A stretch of DNA of 64,000 nt from Bradyrhizobium sp. (GTDB taxonomy: Bacteria; Pseudomonadota; Alphaproteobacteria; Rhizobiales; Xanthobacteraceae), in contig NZ_JAURXB010000258.1 of assembly GCF_030654605.1 (NCBI RefSeq), positions 1-64,000 of the forward strand, written 5' to 3'. Below, in pieces: positions 38,346 through 47,255 of this stretch (positions within the stretch are counted from its first letter, which is position 1; every line of letters starts with the position of its first letter). The position numbers and the translations under genes are program-made. The notes beneath the pieces are model-generated. The model was not told the origin of the DNA, did no database searches, and saw only the letters and a program-made list of their open reading frames with translations.

Positions 38346-40526
38346 ATGCGCCAATTGGGGGTATTTCTATTTCTTTTTTGGGCCAGTCTGGCCTTCGGCT
38401 CCCCGGCCCTCGCCGAGAAGCGGGTGGCGCTGGTGATCGGGAATTCAGCCTATCAAAGCGCTCCCAGGCTTTCCAATCCCGCCAACGATTCCGAGGCGAT
38501 CTCGGGGATGTTGAAGGGGGCCGGGTTCGACGTGGTCGAACACAAGCGGGATCTCAAGGCCAACGAGATGCGCCGTGCGCTGCGCGATTTCTCGGATACG
38601 GCACGGAATGCCGATGTCGCCATCATCTATTTTGCCGGCCACGGAATCGAAATCGACGGAACAAATTATCTGGTGCCCACGGATGCGATGCTCGAGCGTG
38701 ACATCGACGCCTTCGACGAGGCTGTCCCGCTCGAGCGCCTGCTGTCCGTCATCCAGCCGGCGAAAAAACTTCGGCTCGTCATTCTCGACGCCTGCCGCGA
38801 CAACCCCTTCGCCAAGGTCATGCGGCGCACCGTGGCTTCGCGCGGTATCGGTCGCGGGCTGGCCAAGGTTGAACCTGACAGCCCCAATACCCTGATTGCA
38901 TTCGCGGCGAAAGGCGGCTCGACCGCGCTTGACGGCGACAGCAGGAACAGCCCATTCACCTCATCGCTGGTCAAACATCTTCCGAGTCCCGGGCTCGACC
39001 TGCGCAAGGCGTTTGGCTTTATTCGCGACGACGTATTGAAGGTAACAAACAACAAGCAGGAGCCGTTCATCTACGGCTCGCTGGGCGGCGATGACTTTGC
39101 ACTCGTGCCCGCTTCACCGAGCCGTGACAGGCCTGCGCCGGACGCATCGGCGTCGATCAAGGGTGACTACGAACTGGCCGAGCGGATCGGCACGGAAGAG
39201 GCCTGGGATTCCTTCATTTCAACGTACCCCGATGGATTCTATGCGAAGCTCGCGCAAGCGCAGCGCAACAAATTGTTTGCAGAGAAGACGCGGCTCGCCG
39301 CGGTAGAGAAGGCGCGCTTTCTGGAAGCGGAGCGGGCCAGGCTCAGGGCCGAAGGCGCCAGGGCAAGCGCCCAGGCTAAAGCGACAGCCGACGCCAGAGC
39401 GGCGGAGGAAGCGCGCATCGCCGCCGAGAAGAGAAAAGCGCTGGAGGACACCAAGCTCGCAGAAGCCGAGCGAGCGAAGGAGCAAACGCTCGAGGAGGCG
39501 CGGGTCGCTGCCGAAAAGAAAAAGCAACTCGATCGCGAAAAGGCGGCCGAGCTCGAGCGACACAGGATGGAAAGAGAAGCCAGGGCTGCGGTCGATGCCC
39601 GAATCGCGGCAGAGAAAGCCCGCGCCGCGGCCGAAGCCGAAGCCGCGCAAGAGCGGCTTGCCCTGGAAAAGGCAAAGGCGCTGGTCGAGGCAAAGGCCGC
39701 CGAAATTGCTCGCATAAGGGCCGATGCCCAGGCCAATGAGAAGGCAATTGCAGAAGCAACGGCGGCGCGCGAAGCGCTGGCCGCCGAGCGACAAAAAGCA
39801 CTGCAGGAGACGAGAGTGGCCGTTGCGGAACGGTCCCGGGTCGACGCCGAGGTTCGGGTCGAGGAAGCCCGGACAAAGGCAAATTCAGCCGAGGCGCTCA
39901 GGCAAGGATTGCCGGACGGAAAACCGATCGGGCCGCTGGCTGCCTTGAACCCTGCCGGCGATTCGGACGCAAGTATGCGTACGGGCGAAAATGTCGTAAG
40001 GCTCCTGCAGACGGAGCTGCGCCGGGTCGGCTGCGGGAGCGGTCCGATCAGTGACGATTGGAATGCCTCGGCGAAAAAGTCGCTGCGATCGTTCAACGCG
40101 AGCGTCGGCGGGATGGTTGACGTCGAGGTAGCAAGCGTTGATGCACTGGAGCTGGTTCGCAAGAGGACCGGCAGAGTGTGTCCAGTCGTTTGTGATTACG
40201 GATACCGTCGCGACGGCGATGCATGTGTGAAAATCGTTTGCAAGGAAGGTTACGAACTCGCTGACGACAATTCGTGCGAGCGAACGACCCGCCAGAGGGC
40301 GAAACGCAAGGACGCGCCGGTGCCGGCATCCATTGCGCCGAAGCAAAGACCTTCCGATTCGCCGATGCCTGCTCCTCAGGGCGCGCTAAGGCGCGCCGAT
40401 ATCGCGGCTGGTGCAGGCGGCTATCGGAAATGTATGGGTGCGCTACCCGGATGCTATCAGCGTGCAATAAGAAGAATGACACCCGATGCGGCTCAGATCT
40501 GGTGCAATCGAAAGCCGACATGCTGA
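38346..40526 (+). CDS. Secreted caspase-like protease (peptidase C14), copy 1
   Basis: 726 residues. Signal peptide about 1-23 (ending ALAEK), then a caspase p20-type domain (about 25-255) with the catalytic pair H99 (YFAGHGIE) and C150 (LDACRDNPF). Residues about 310-530 form a very long Ala/Glu/Arg/Lys coiled coil. Then comes a peptidoglycan-binding-like helical unit (VVRLLQTELRRVGCG) and a Cys-rich segment (CPVVCDYGYRRDGDACVKI), with a closing tail bearing four Cys. Bacterial C14 enzymes cut after basic residues. Location is likely periplasmic or outer-surface. It overlaps copy 2 by one base (stop TGA shares its A with ATG 40526), which suggests translational coupling. Confidence 0.9.
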   Translation: MRQLGVFLFLFWASLAFGSPALAEKRVALVIGNSAYQSAPRLSNPANDSEAISGMLKGAGFDVVEHKRDLKANEMRRALRDFSDTARNADVAIIYFAGHGIEIDGTNYLVPTDAMLERDIDAFDEAVPLERLLSVIQPAKKLRLVILDACRDNPFAKVMRRTVASRGIGRGLAKVEPDSPNTLIAFAAKGGSTALDGDSRNSPFTSSLVKHLPSPGLDLRKAFGFIRDDVLKVTNNKQEPFIYGSLGGDDFALVPASPSRDRPAPDASASIKGDYELAERIGTEEAWDSFISTYPDGFYAKLAQAQRNKLFAEKTRLAAVEKARFLEAERARLRAEGARASAQAKATADARAAEEARIAAEKRKALEDTKLAEAERAKEQTLEEARVAAEKKKQLDREKAAELERHRMEREARAAVDARIAAEKARAAAEAEAAQERLALEKAKALVEAKAAEIARIRADAQANEKAIAEATAAREALAAERQKALQETRVAVAERSRVDAEVRVEEARTKANSAEALRQGLPDGKPIGPLAALNPAGDSDASMRTGENVVRLLQTELRRVGCGSGPISDDWNASAKKSLRSFNASVGGMVDVEVASVDALELVRKRTGRVCPVVCDYGYRRDGDACVKIVCKEGYELADDNSCERTTRQRAKRKDAPVPASIAPKQRPSDSPMPAPQGALRRADIAAGAGGYRKCMGALPGCYQRAIRRMTPDAAQIWCNRKPTC

Positions 40527-42655
40527 TGCCCGTCATCACCCATATCGCGTACCGCGAAAAGAGCTCCGCGAAGTTGATCCGTCGCGGAACGTGGCTGGTA
40601 ATCATGCTCGCCAGCTTGTTTGCGACCGCGTTTCCCGCCCTCGCCGACAAGCGGGTTGCGCTGGTGATCGGGAATTCGGCCTATCAAAGCGCTCCGAAGC
40701 TTTCCAATCCAGCCAACGACTCAGAGGCGATGTCCGGGACGTTCAAGGCGGCCGGCTTCGACGTGGTGGAGTTTAAACGCGACCTCAAAGCCAGCGAGAT
40801 GCGCCGCGCGCTTCGCGATTTTTCGGATACGGTGCGGGATGCCGACGTCGCCATCATCTATTTTGCCGGCCACGGAATCGAAATCGACGGGACGAACTAC
40901 CTGGTTCCCAGCGACGCGGTGCTCGAGCGCGACATCGACGCGTTCGATGAGGCCATTCCGCTCGAGCGTCTTCTGTCCGTCATCGAGCCTGCCAAAAAAC
41001 TTCGGCTCATCATTCTCGACGCTTGCCGCGACAACCCTTTTGCCAAGAGCATGCGGCGGACCGTCGCTTCACGCAACATTGGGCGCGGGTTGGCCAAGGT
41101 CGAACCCGGAAGCCCCAACACCCTGATTGCGTATGCCGCGAAGGCTGGCTCGACTGCGCTCGATGGCGACGGCAGGAACAGCCCCTTCACCGCGGCGCTG
41201 GTCAAACACCTTCCGAAGCCGGGCTTGGACTTGCGCAAGGCGTTCGGCTTTACCCGCGACGAAGTGTTGAAGGTCACGAACAACAAGCAGGAGCCGTTCA
41301 TCTATGGCTCGCTCGGCGGCGAGGATTTTGCACTCGTCCCGCCCCCCGCTGTTCAGCGAGACCCAGCTCAGGCGGTCCGCGGCGACTATGAACTGGCTGA
41401 GCGCGTGGGTACGCGGGAAGCCTGGGACTCTTTCATCGCCACTTATCCGGACGGCCTGTATGCAAAACTCGCGGGCGCGCAGCGCAACAAGCTTGTTGCT
41501 GAACAGTCACGCCTTGCCGCCGTCGAGAAGGCGCGCCGGTTGCAGGAGGAGCAGGCGCGGCTTGAGGCGGAGAGCGCCAGGGCGAGCGCCGAGGCAAAAG
41601 CGGCTTCCGACGCCAGGGCTGCAGAGGAAACGCGAATTGCAGCGGAGAAAAGAAAAGCGCTGGAACAGGCAAAGCTCGCCGAAGCGCAGCGAGCAAAGGA
41701 AAAGTCCGTGGAAGAAGGGCGGCTCACAGCCGAAAGGAGAAGCAAGCTGGAGAACGAGAAAGCCGCCGAAGCCGAACGGGCCAGGTTGGAAAAAGCGGCC
41801 AGGACCGCCGAGGATGCCAGGATCGCCGCCGAGAATGCCCGCGTCGCGGCCGAGGCCAAGACCATGAGGCAAAAACTGGCGTCGGAGAGAGAAAGGCTCC
41901 TCGCCGAAGCCAAGGCCGCCGAGGATGCCCGTATTCGGGCCGAGGCTGCAGCGAAAGCTGCGGAACAGGCCAGAGCCGCGGCGGCAAAACTGGCTGCTGC
42001 CGAGGAAGCAAAGGCCGCGCGGCGGCTCGATGAAAAACCGACGGAATTGGCCGCGCTTGCACTGCCCGGTCAGGCCGCCGATGGGGCCGGAGCGCCGAGT
42101 TTGAATCCGGACTTGGTCAAGTCCCTGCAAGCCCAGCTGCGAAAGGTGGGTTGCAGCACAGCCTCCGCAACGGGCGAATGGAGCGCCCCGGATCAACGGG
42201 CGCTTGCCCTCTATAACAAGAACGCCAACACCAGATTCGATACCAGGGTCGCCAGCCTCGACGCGCTGCAATCACTGCGCGATCAGACGACGCGAATATG
42301 TCCATTGATTTGCGAACGGGGATTCAAGATCGACGGTGACTTCTGCGTGAAGATTACCTGTAAGGAAGGTTACGAACTGTCGACCAACAATTCCTGCGAA
42401 CGCGTGATTGTCAAGAAACGAAAAAAAGAATCGCCCGGCGTCGAATCCGGTCCAGCCCGGGCAAGGCCGCCTGCTCTCACCACGCAGCCGGCGCCGGCTC
42501 AGACGAAGCCGAACACGTCACAGAGCGTGGGGGCAATTTATTCGAAATGCAGAGCACAGGCCATGGCGGCGGGCCACGGTGGCGCCGGACGAGACAGGTC
42601 GGGTGCCAATTTCGGAAGGATCGATGCCTGCATTCGAAATGGCGGAAGAATTTGA
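40526..42655 (+). CDS. Secreted caspase-like protease (peptidase C14), copy 2
   Basis: 709 residues from ATG 40526; ATG 40520 is also in frame. An internal hydrophobic export helix lies at about 23-40, after a basic N-terminal stretch. The caspase domain has H116 and C167 in the same contexts as copy 1 and is almost identical to it over about 240 residues. A long coiled coil is at about 330-530. The C-terminal module again has a peptidoglycan-binding-like unit (LVKSLQAQLRKVGCS) and the same Cys-rich spacing (CPLICERGFKIDGDFCVKI). The final 60 residues differ from copy 1. It was clearly produced by tandem duplication. Confidence 0.9.
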   Translation: MPVITHIAYREKSSAKLIRRGTWLVIMLASLFATAFPALADKRVALVIGNSAYQSAPKLSNPANDSEAMSGTFKAAGFDVVEFKRDLKASEMRRALRDFSDTVRDADVAIIYFAGHGIEIDGTNYLVPSDAVLERDIDAFDEAIPLERLLSVIEPAKKLRLIILDACRDNPFAKSMRRTVASRNIGRGLAKVEPGSPNTLIAYAAKAGSTALDGDGRNSPFTAALVKHLPKPGLDLRKAFGFTRDEVLKVTNNKQEPFIYGSLGGEDFALVPPPAVQRDPAQAVRGDYELAERVGTREAWDSFIATYPDGLYAKLAGAQRNKLVAEQSRLAAVEKARRLQEEQARLEAESARASAEAKAASDARAAEETRIAAEKRKALEQAKLAEAQRAKEKSVEEGRLTAERRSKLENEKAAEAERARLEKAARTAEDARIAAENARVAAEAKTMRQKLASERERLLAEAKAAEDARIRAEAAAKAAEQARAAAAKLAAAEEAKAARRLDEKPTELAALALPGQAADGAGAPSLNPDLVKSLQAQLRKVGCSTASATGEWSAPDQRALALYNKNANTRFDTRVASLDALQSLRDQTTRICPLICERGFKIDGDFCVKITCKEGYELSTNNSCERVIVKKRKKESPGVESGPARARPPALTTQPAPAQTKPNTSQSVGAIYSKCRAQAMAAGHGGAGRDRSGANFGRIDACIRNGGRI

Positions 42656-42835
42656 ACTTCATGCCTGCTACGGCAGTGGCGAGGCGTGCGGGCGCGCCGC
42701 ATCGGGTCATCAAGATCGTGACGAGTTCTCATCACCCTGAGGAGATCAATTCCGAGCCAGTATTCCAGTCCGCTTTCCGCTCAAGCGCCACCTGCCCTAT
42801 CGAGCCTTCTTTCGGCCGCAGTCCCATCGCAACCG

Positions 42836-43417
42836 TCACACCGAAATCACCGCATTGGCTTCGATCAGCTCGGCGCTGTCGACGATGCCGGCGAAATTGC
42901 CGACCACATTGACGACCGCCAGCTTGTAGGAAGCCGCGTCGCCGATCCCCTGGCGCCGGCAGGCCACGGCGTCGCTGACCACCTGATAGCGGTGGCTGCG
43001 GTGAAACCCGTCGACCACGGTCGACAGAATGGTTTCATCGAGGGAGAAACCCGACACCACGCAGCGCATGCATTTCATGTTCGCCATGTATTCGGCGAAC
43101 CGCGACGAGCTGTAGGCCGACGGCAGCGGATGCTCGAACGCAAGCTCTCCGGGCCTCGGCTTCAACTCGGCGATCCAGTCCGTCAGGTTCGATGCCGGAT
43201 TGAACCACGCGGCCTGGGCAATTCGCTTCAGGTGGATGATCGGCCAGAGGTTGCCGCGCCACAGCGTCATCAATTCGCGGCAACGCGCCGTGATCGCCTC
43301 GGCATCGGCGATGACGTGACGGCGGCCTTCGGTGAGATACTCGGTCTGCAGATCCGCGCAGACCAGGATCGGTGGATCGTCGTGGATCGAGACCGCCAGT
43401 TTGGGATGGCTCATCAT
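42836..43417 (-). CDS. Isochorismatase-fold protein lacking catalytic Cys and Lys
   Basis: 193 residues of the isochorismatase/nicotinamidase fold: ILVCAD22LQ at the first strand, then VVSGFSLDETILSTVVDGF and YQVVSDAVACR. Against nicotinamidase-type relatives the nucleophile position (GIATExCVxxT) reads GFSLDETILST, so Cys is Thr129. The usual Lys before the P-x-SAF motif is His96 (EHPLPSAYSS). Only the Asp remains of the Asp-Lys-Cys triad, so ordinary cysteine hydrolase chemistry is unlikely. It is the last gene of a leftward group with two acetyltransferase-like genes, 6 bp after the GNAT gene. Confidence 0.82.
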   Translation of the reverse strand: MMSHPKLAVSIHDDPPILVCADLQTEYLTEGRRHVIADAEAITARCRELMTLWRGNLWPIIHLKRIAQAAWFNPASNLTDWIAELKPRPGELAFEHPLPSAYSSSRFAEYMANMKCMRCVVSGFSLDETILSTVVDGFHRSHRYQVVSDAVACRRQGIGDAASYKLAVVNVVGNFAGIVDSAELIEANAVISV

Positions 43418-43423
43418 CGAAAC

Positions 43424-44038
43424 TCACACCGTGCGCAGCGGCGAGGTCACGGCGCGCCCCGCTGAAATGTCGAGAACGCCGGGCCTGTCCCAGTCGCCCT
43501 CCGGCCGGATGATCACGTAGGGATCGCTGTCGAGCGTGATGGCGTCGGCGCCGGGCTCGATGTCGAGCACCATCTCGGTATAGGAAAAATCGGAAAAGGT
43601 GATCTTGCGGTTGTGGCCGAGCGGCTTGGCGCCGAAATGTGCCCAGAAGTCGACCAGCCGGTCCTGCGCCTGGCCGTAGATCTTCTTGAATCCCTTGCGC
43701 TTGACGTAGTCGACGCTGGCCTGCACCAGCTTGAATGACACGCGCGAGCGCCGGAACTGGTGGCGTACGGCAAGACGCTCGACCTTGGCGAACTCGCCGA
43801 AAAACCGCACCCGCAGGCAGCCGGCCGGCTCGGTTCCGACAAATCCGAGGAAGTGCGCTGCTACCAGATCGTTGCCGTCGAATTCCTCCTCGATCGGGCA
43901 ATCCTGTTCGGCGAGGTAAACTGCGGAGCGGATCGCGGTCACCAGCATCAGGTCGTTGGGGTCGCGCGCGATGCGAACCGTGATCGAGCGCGATGGCGTC
44001 TTGATGGCAGCTGGAATGTTAGTGCCGTGCATCTGCAA
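43424..44038 (-). CDS. GNAT family N-acetyltransferase
   Basis: 204 residues. The GNAT core covers about 20-150: VYLAEQDCPIEEEFDGNDL, GCLRVRFFGEFAKVERLAV, then QFRRSRVSFKLVQASVDYV in the acetyl-CoA loop position. The usual R-x-x-G-x-G loop is degenerate here (RRSRVSFK). A 45-residue tail follows. It overlaps the upstream gene by 20 bases and is followed 6 bp later by the isochorismatase-fold gene, so the three are probably one operon. Confidence 0.82.
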   Translation of the reverse strand: MQMHGTNIPAAIKTPSRSITVRIARDPNDLMLVTAIRSAVYLAEQDCPIEEEFDGNDLVAAHFLGFVGTEPAGCLRVRFFGEFAKVERLAVRHQFRRSRVSFKLVQASVDYVKRKGFKKIYGQAQDRLVDFWAHFGAKPLGHNRKITFSDFSYTEMVLDIEPGADAITLDSDPYVIIRPEGDWDRPGVLDISAGRAVTSPLRTV

Positions 44039-44642
44039 AGCTCCTCACCGGTTGGGTTGTTGGCGCGTTCAACGGGACACGGTTCCAGGGGCGCTGGTAG
44101 CGCCAGAGTTCGTGCTGGTGGCTCGGGATCGGTTCGAAGCCGATCGCGATCATCAGATTGCGCCCGTCCGCACTCGAGGGTTGGGCGTAAAGATCGGCCG
44201 GCGCCAGCCGCGGCTGGGAAAGATGCGTCGATACGTTGCCCAGTCCGGCCATCGCCCTGCCCTGCCCGGCGATCGCCCAGACATAGATCGCGGACACCGG
44301 CTCGGAGGAGCCGGCGAGCAGTCCAATGTCCGGGTGCGTCAGACTCATGTCGTTGAGAATGAGCGCATCGTGGCCGCGGCTGTTGAGATAGAGAAATGCC
44401 ACCGCTCCAAGCAGTTTGCCTTTTCGACTAAATGTAAGAATGCTGCCGGGATCGAAGGTGTAATATCGCTCGAGGTCAGGTTCCGTAATCTGAACTCCCG
44501 GGACCAGCCGATTTGCCATGTGGGCAAGCGCCCCAAGCTCGGAACGCAGCGCGGTTTGCACCGCGATCTCCGCGCTCCTGGGCAGCAGATCGAAATCGCG
44601 CTTTGCGGCCAAAGTGGCCCTTTCCATAATCGGGTCGCGCAT
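44019..44642 (-). CDS. Unrecognised protein, possibly a divergent acetyltransferase
   Basis: 207 residues, cytosolic. The second half (ILTFSRKGKLLGAVAFLYLN, ALILNDMSLTHPDIG, VSAIYVWAIAGQGRAMAGL, ADLYAQPSSADGRNLMIAIGF) has strand-helix order and a late 'G…GF' turn like a GNAT fold, but no clear acetyl-CoA loop. First gene of the leftward operon, 53 bp from the divergent LysR gene. Function unknown. Confidence 0.7.
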   Translation of the reverse strand: MRDPIMERATLAAKRDFDLLPRSAEIAVQTALRSELGALAHMANRLVPGVQITEPDLERYYTFDPGSILTFSRKGKLLGAVAFLYLNSRGHDALILNDMSLTHPDIGLLAGSSEPVSAIYVWAIAGQGRAMAGLGNVSTHLSQPRLAPADLYAQPSSADGRNLMIAIGFEPIPSHQHELWRYQRPWNRVPLNAPTTQPVRSFADARH

Positions 44643-44695
44643 CTATCGTCGCTCCTGCCTCTGGGTGAGCACCATACCGGGCAGGGATTTGGGGT

Positions 44696-45733
44696 ATGCA
44701 GCAACTATTGCACCGGGGTGCTGCGGTGACGCAGCACCGGAATGACCAAGTTCTGGATGCGTCCTGGGATGATCTTCGATCGTTTCTGGCCTGCGCGAGA
44801 TACAAGAGCTTTCGCAATGCGGCAGAGGGACTTGGCCTCACCAGCACCACGCTGATGCGCCGGATCGACCGGCTCGAAGAGTCGATCGGCTGCAAATTAT
44901 TCCTGCGCGACCAGAGCGGCCTGACGCTGAGCTCCGAGGGCGCGGCGATGATCGGCGACGTGATGGAAATGGAACGTCACGCCTTCAACATTTTCCGGCG
45001 CGCGGCGCAGACGGACGATACCGCCGGCACGGTCCGCGTCGCCGTCACCGAGGGCCCCGGCAATTTCTGGATCCTTCCGAGGCTGATCGACTTCCAGAAA
45101 ACCTACCGCAAGATCACCGTCGACCTTCGCTGCGCGATGGAGCAGGCGGACGTCGCCCGGCTGGAGGCCGACATCGCCATCCAGCTCGAGCGGCCGACCA
45201 ACCCCGATCTGATCGTCACCAAGCTCGGCCGGCTTCACATCTATGGTTTCGTTTCGGAAGGATACCGCAAGCTGCACGGCGTTCCCACGCTTGCCGACAT
45301 CAGGAACCACCGGCTGGTGATCCAGCATGCGCCGCAGGTCGACGATTCCGCCTATGCAAGGGTGCTGGGACTGACGTCGCTGGAAGGCATTGTCGGGATC
45401 AAGACCAATTCGAGCATCGGCGTTCTCTATGCCGTGGAGCGAGGCGCAGGAATGGGTTTCCTGCCGACATCGTCCGTAGCACTGGGAGCGGACCTGGTCC
45501 CCGTCGATCTCGGCGTCCGCCACCACGCCGATCTCTGGCTCACCTACCACAAGGAGTTTCGCAACTCCGACCGCCACAAGATCGTCATCGACTGGCTGAA
45601 GAAGATATTCGACCCGAAAACCTATCCCTGCTTCAAGGACGACTTCATTCACCCTGATGACCTCGTGCCGCTGATGGCGGCATCGCGCGCGAATTTCGGG
45701 CTTCAGGGATACGTCGCTGCGGGGCCCGCCTGA
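44696..45733 (+). CDS. LysR family transcriptional regulator
   Basis: 345 residues. The N-terminal winged helix (DLRSFLACARYKSFRNAAEGLGLTSTTL, then RRIDRLEESIGCKLF) is at about 25-85, followed by the linker helix and an inducer-binding domain. Divergent from the acetyltransferase/isochorismatase-fold operon, the usual layout for a LysR regulator and its target. The spacer contains atacc-N14-ggtat (at about 44675-44698), a possible site. Start could be ATG 44696 or GTG 44726; the second lies in a 9-bp inverted repeat (44717-44738). Confidence 0.92.
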   Translation: MQQLLHRGAAVTQHRNDQVLDASWDDLRSFLACARYKSFRNAAEGLGLTSTTLMRRIDRLEESIGCKLFLRDQSGLTLSSEGAAMIGDVMEMERHAFNIFRRAAQTDDTAGTVRVAVTEGPGNFWILPRLIDFQKTYRKITVDLRCAMEQADVARLEADIAIQLERPTNPDLIVTKLGRLHIYGFVSEGYRKLHGVPTLADIRNHRLVIQHAPQVDDSAYARVLGLTSLEGIVGIKTNSSIGVLYAVERGAGMGFLPTSSVALGADLVPVDLGVRHHADLWLTYHKEFRNSDRHKIVIDWLKKIFDPKTYPCFKDDFIHPDDLVPLMAASRANFGLQGYVAAGPA

Positions 45734-45776
45734 CCGGGCAATCAGGCGCGGGGGACGCGCGCTGTAAACTGCGCCG

Positions 45777-46922
45777 CTACCATTTGAGCTCGAGGCCGAG
45801 CGTGCCCTGGTGCGACCGCATCGCCGCGCGATACTTGGCGTCATAATTGAGGTAGAGGCGCGCGGTGTTGCTCAGGCTGAGCGAAGCGGAGGCGCCGGCG
45901 TCGGCACCATAGCGGCTCTCGCCGATCCCCTGCACGACGACGCTCTGGGCGCCGAGGCTGACCGTGACCGAGTTGAAATTCTGCGCGACATTGTCGACGA
46001 ACTTGCCATAGGCCGAGACGTCGAAAATCTTCTGATCGAAAATCCAGTAGCGTCCGACTTCCGCCCCGATCAGCAGCCGCGCGCGCTCCGCCGTGGCGCC
46101 TGTCGCCATCACCGGATCGAGGCCGCCGGTCTCCTGCAGCGATCCGGTGGAGGCGCGGACATATTCGAACGCGGCCTTCGGCACGATGCGGCTCTGGTCG
46201 GAACTCCAGTAATAGCTGAGTTCGGTCAGGGCGCCACCGAGGCGGGCGTTATAGCCGGCGGTTGCGAAGCCGACCCCGGTGTCGCGGCTTGAATTGACCT
46301 TGCCGAAACCGTGGACCAGCGCGATGGCCCAGGTCCACGGCCCCTTGTCGACCGAGGCATTGAACCCGAACTGGGTGAGATCGAGCGTTGCCGACTGCAA
46401 TGCCAGGGGAATGTCGATGGCGGTGTGACTCTGATCGACGGAGAATCCGACATTGACGCCGGACGCGACGCGCGCCCCTACTCCGACGACGCCGCCATAG
46501 GTGCGGCGGCGATCGCCGACAAAGTAACCCAGCGGACCGGTCGTGGCGGTCAATCCGTAACCCTCTGCCCAGCTGCGAAACCGGGGCGCTTCCGTGCTCT
46601 CGGAAGCGCCGCCGCCGCCGGGATTGCTGCGCATCGCCTTGCCGAAACCGGACGTCGCCCGGTTGCCGAGGCGTTCCAGAAAATTGCTGCCGAGGTTGGT
46701 GACGGTCGAGCCGGCCGAGAAATTCGAATTGATCACCGTCGGGGTCGGGCTGGGGGTCGGTGAAGGTGTCGGGGTCGGTGTCGGGGTTGGCGTTGGGCTG
46801 GGTGACTGGGCCTGCGCCGGGGACACAGCGGCAACGGCAAGGAGCAAGGCCATCGCCACTAGCCGCACACGATGGCGGCCGGGCCCCGTCTTATTTGCTC
46901 GCCAGGGCGATGGGCAGCGCAT
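45777..46922 (-). CDS. Autotransporter-type outer-membrane beta-barrel protein
   Basis: 381 residues: signal peptide (about 1-39, ending AQAQ), a Pro-Thr/Ser repeat linker (about 40-62), then a C-terminal barrel of about 270 residues with alternating strands (FRSWAEGYGLTA, YGGVVGVGARVASGVNVGF, TQFGFNASV) ending in LGLELKW, a proper outer-membrane sorting end with terminal aromatic. This is the autotransporter translocator fold without any sizeable passenger. Start ATG 46922 preferred over an in-frame TTG at 46931. Confidence 0.85.
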   Translation of the reverse strand: MRCPSPWRANKTGPGRHRVRLVAMALLLAVAAVSPAQAQSPSPTPTPTPTPTPSPTPSPTPTVINSNFSAGSTVTNLGSNFLERLGNRATSGFGKAMRSNPGGGGASESTEAPRFRSWAEGYGLTATTGPLGYFVGDRRRTYGGVVGVGARVASGVNVGFSVDQSHTAIDIPLALQSATLDLTQFGFNASVDKGPWTWAIALVHGFGKVNSSRDTGVGFATAGYNARLGGALTELSYYWSSDQSRIVPKAAFEYVRASTGSLQETGGLDPVMATGATAERARLLIGAEVGRYWIFDQKIFDVSAYGKFVDNVAQNFNSVTVSLGAQSVVVQGIGESRYGADAGASASLSLSNTARLYLNYDAKYRAAMRSHQGTLGLELKW

Positions 46923-46931
46923 GAAGTCCAA

Positions 46932-47255
46932 TCCAGAATAAGAGCGCCAGTTCGAGAAAAATCCCTAAATCCCCATTGGCCCAAGCCGATTTGCGCTGAG
47001 TTCACCGGGAGCGTCAATCGGTCAGGCTGCCCGGCAGCCGCCGATTGCCGGGCGTTGTTGTTCCGCTGCCACAGCTGGCCAGCGGCAATCCCTTACTCCG
47101 ACCAGATTTCCTGAGCCGTGCCAGAGGCTTGCTAACGCGACAATTTCGTGTTGCAATATCAGGCACAATCGGATCTAGGCCGTTCGACTGTGCGTTTCGC
47201 GACGATGAAGTTCAAGACTCGGAAATTCAGCAGACTTCCGGAAGCCCGTTTGTGG
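46932..47255. other. Upstream region of the cold-shock gene
   Basis: About 320 bp with no supported gene, between the divergent barrel-protein gene and the csp leader hairpin. Expected to hold the csp promoter and much of a long 5' leader, as is usual for csp genes. No clear promoter boxes were identified. Confidence 0.4.

Noticed and set aside
38346..42655. Caspase pair as a CBASS, Craspase or gasdermin-type defence module
   Set aside because: No nucleotide cyclase, CRISPR effector, gasdermin-like or other sensor gene is adjacent, and both proteins carry export signals, which does not fit a cytosolic abortive-infection protease.
46736..46805. Short repeat run that could be taken for a CRISPR or VNTR locus
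   Set aside because: It codes in frame for the Pro-Thr/Ser linker of the barrel protein; there are no spacers or regular repeat-spacer units.
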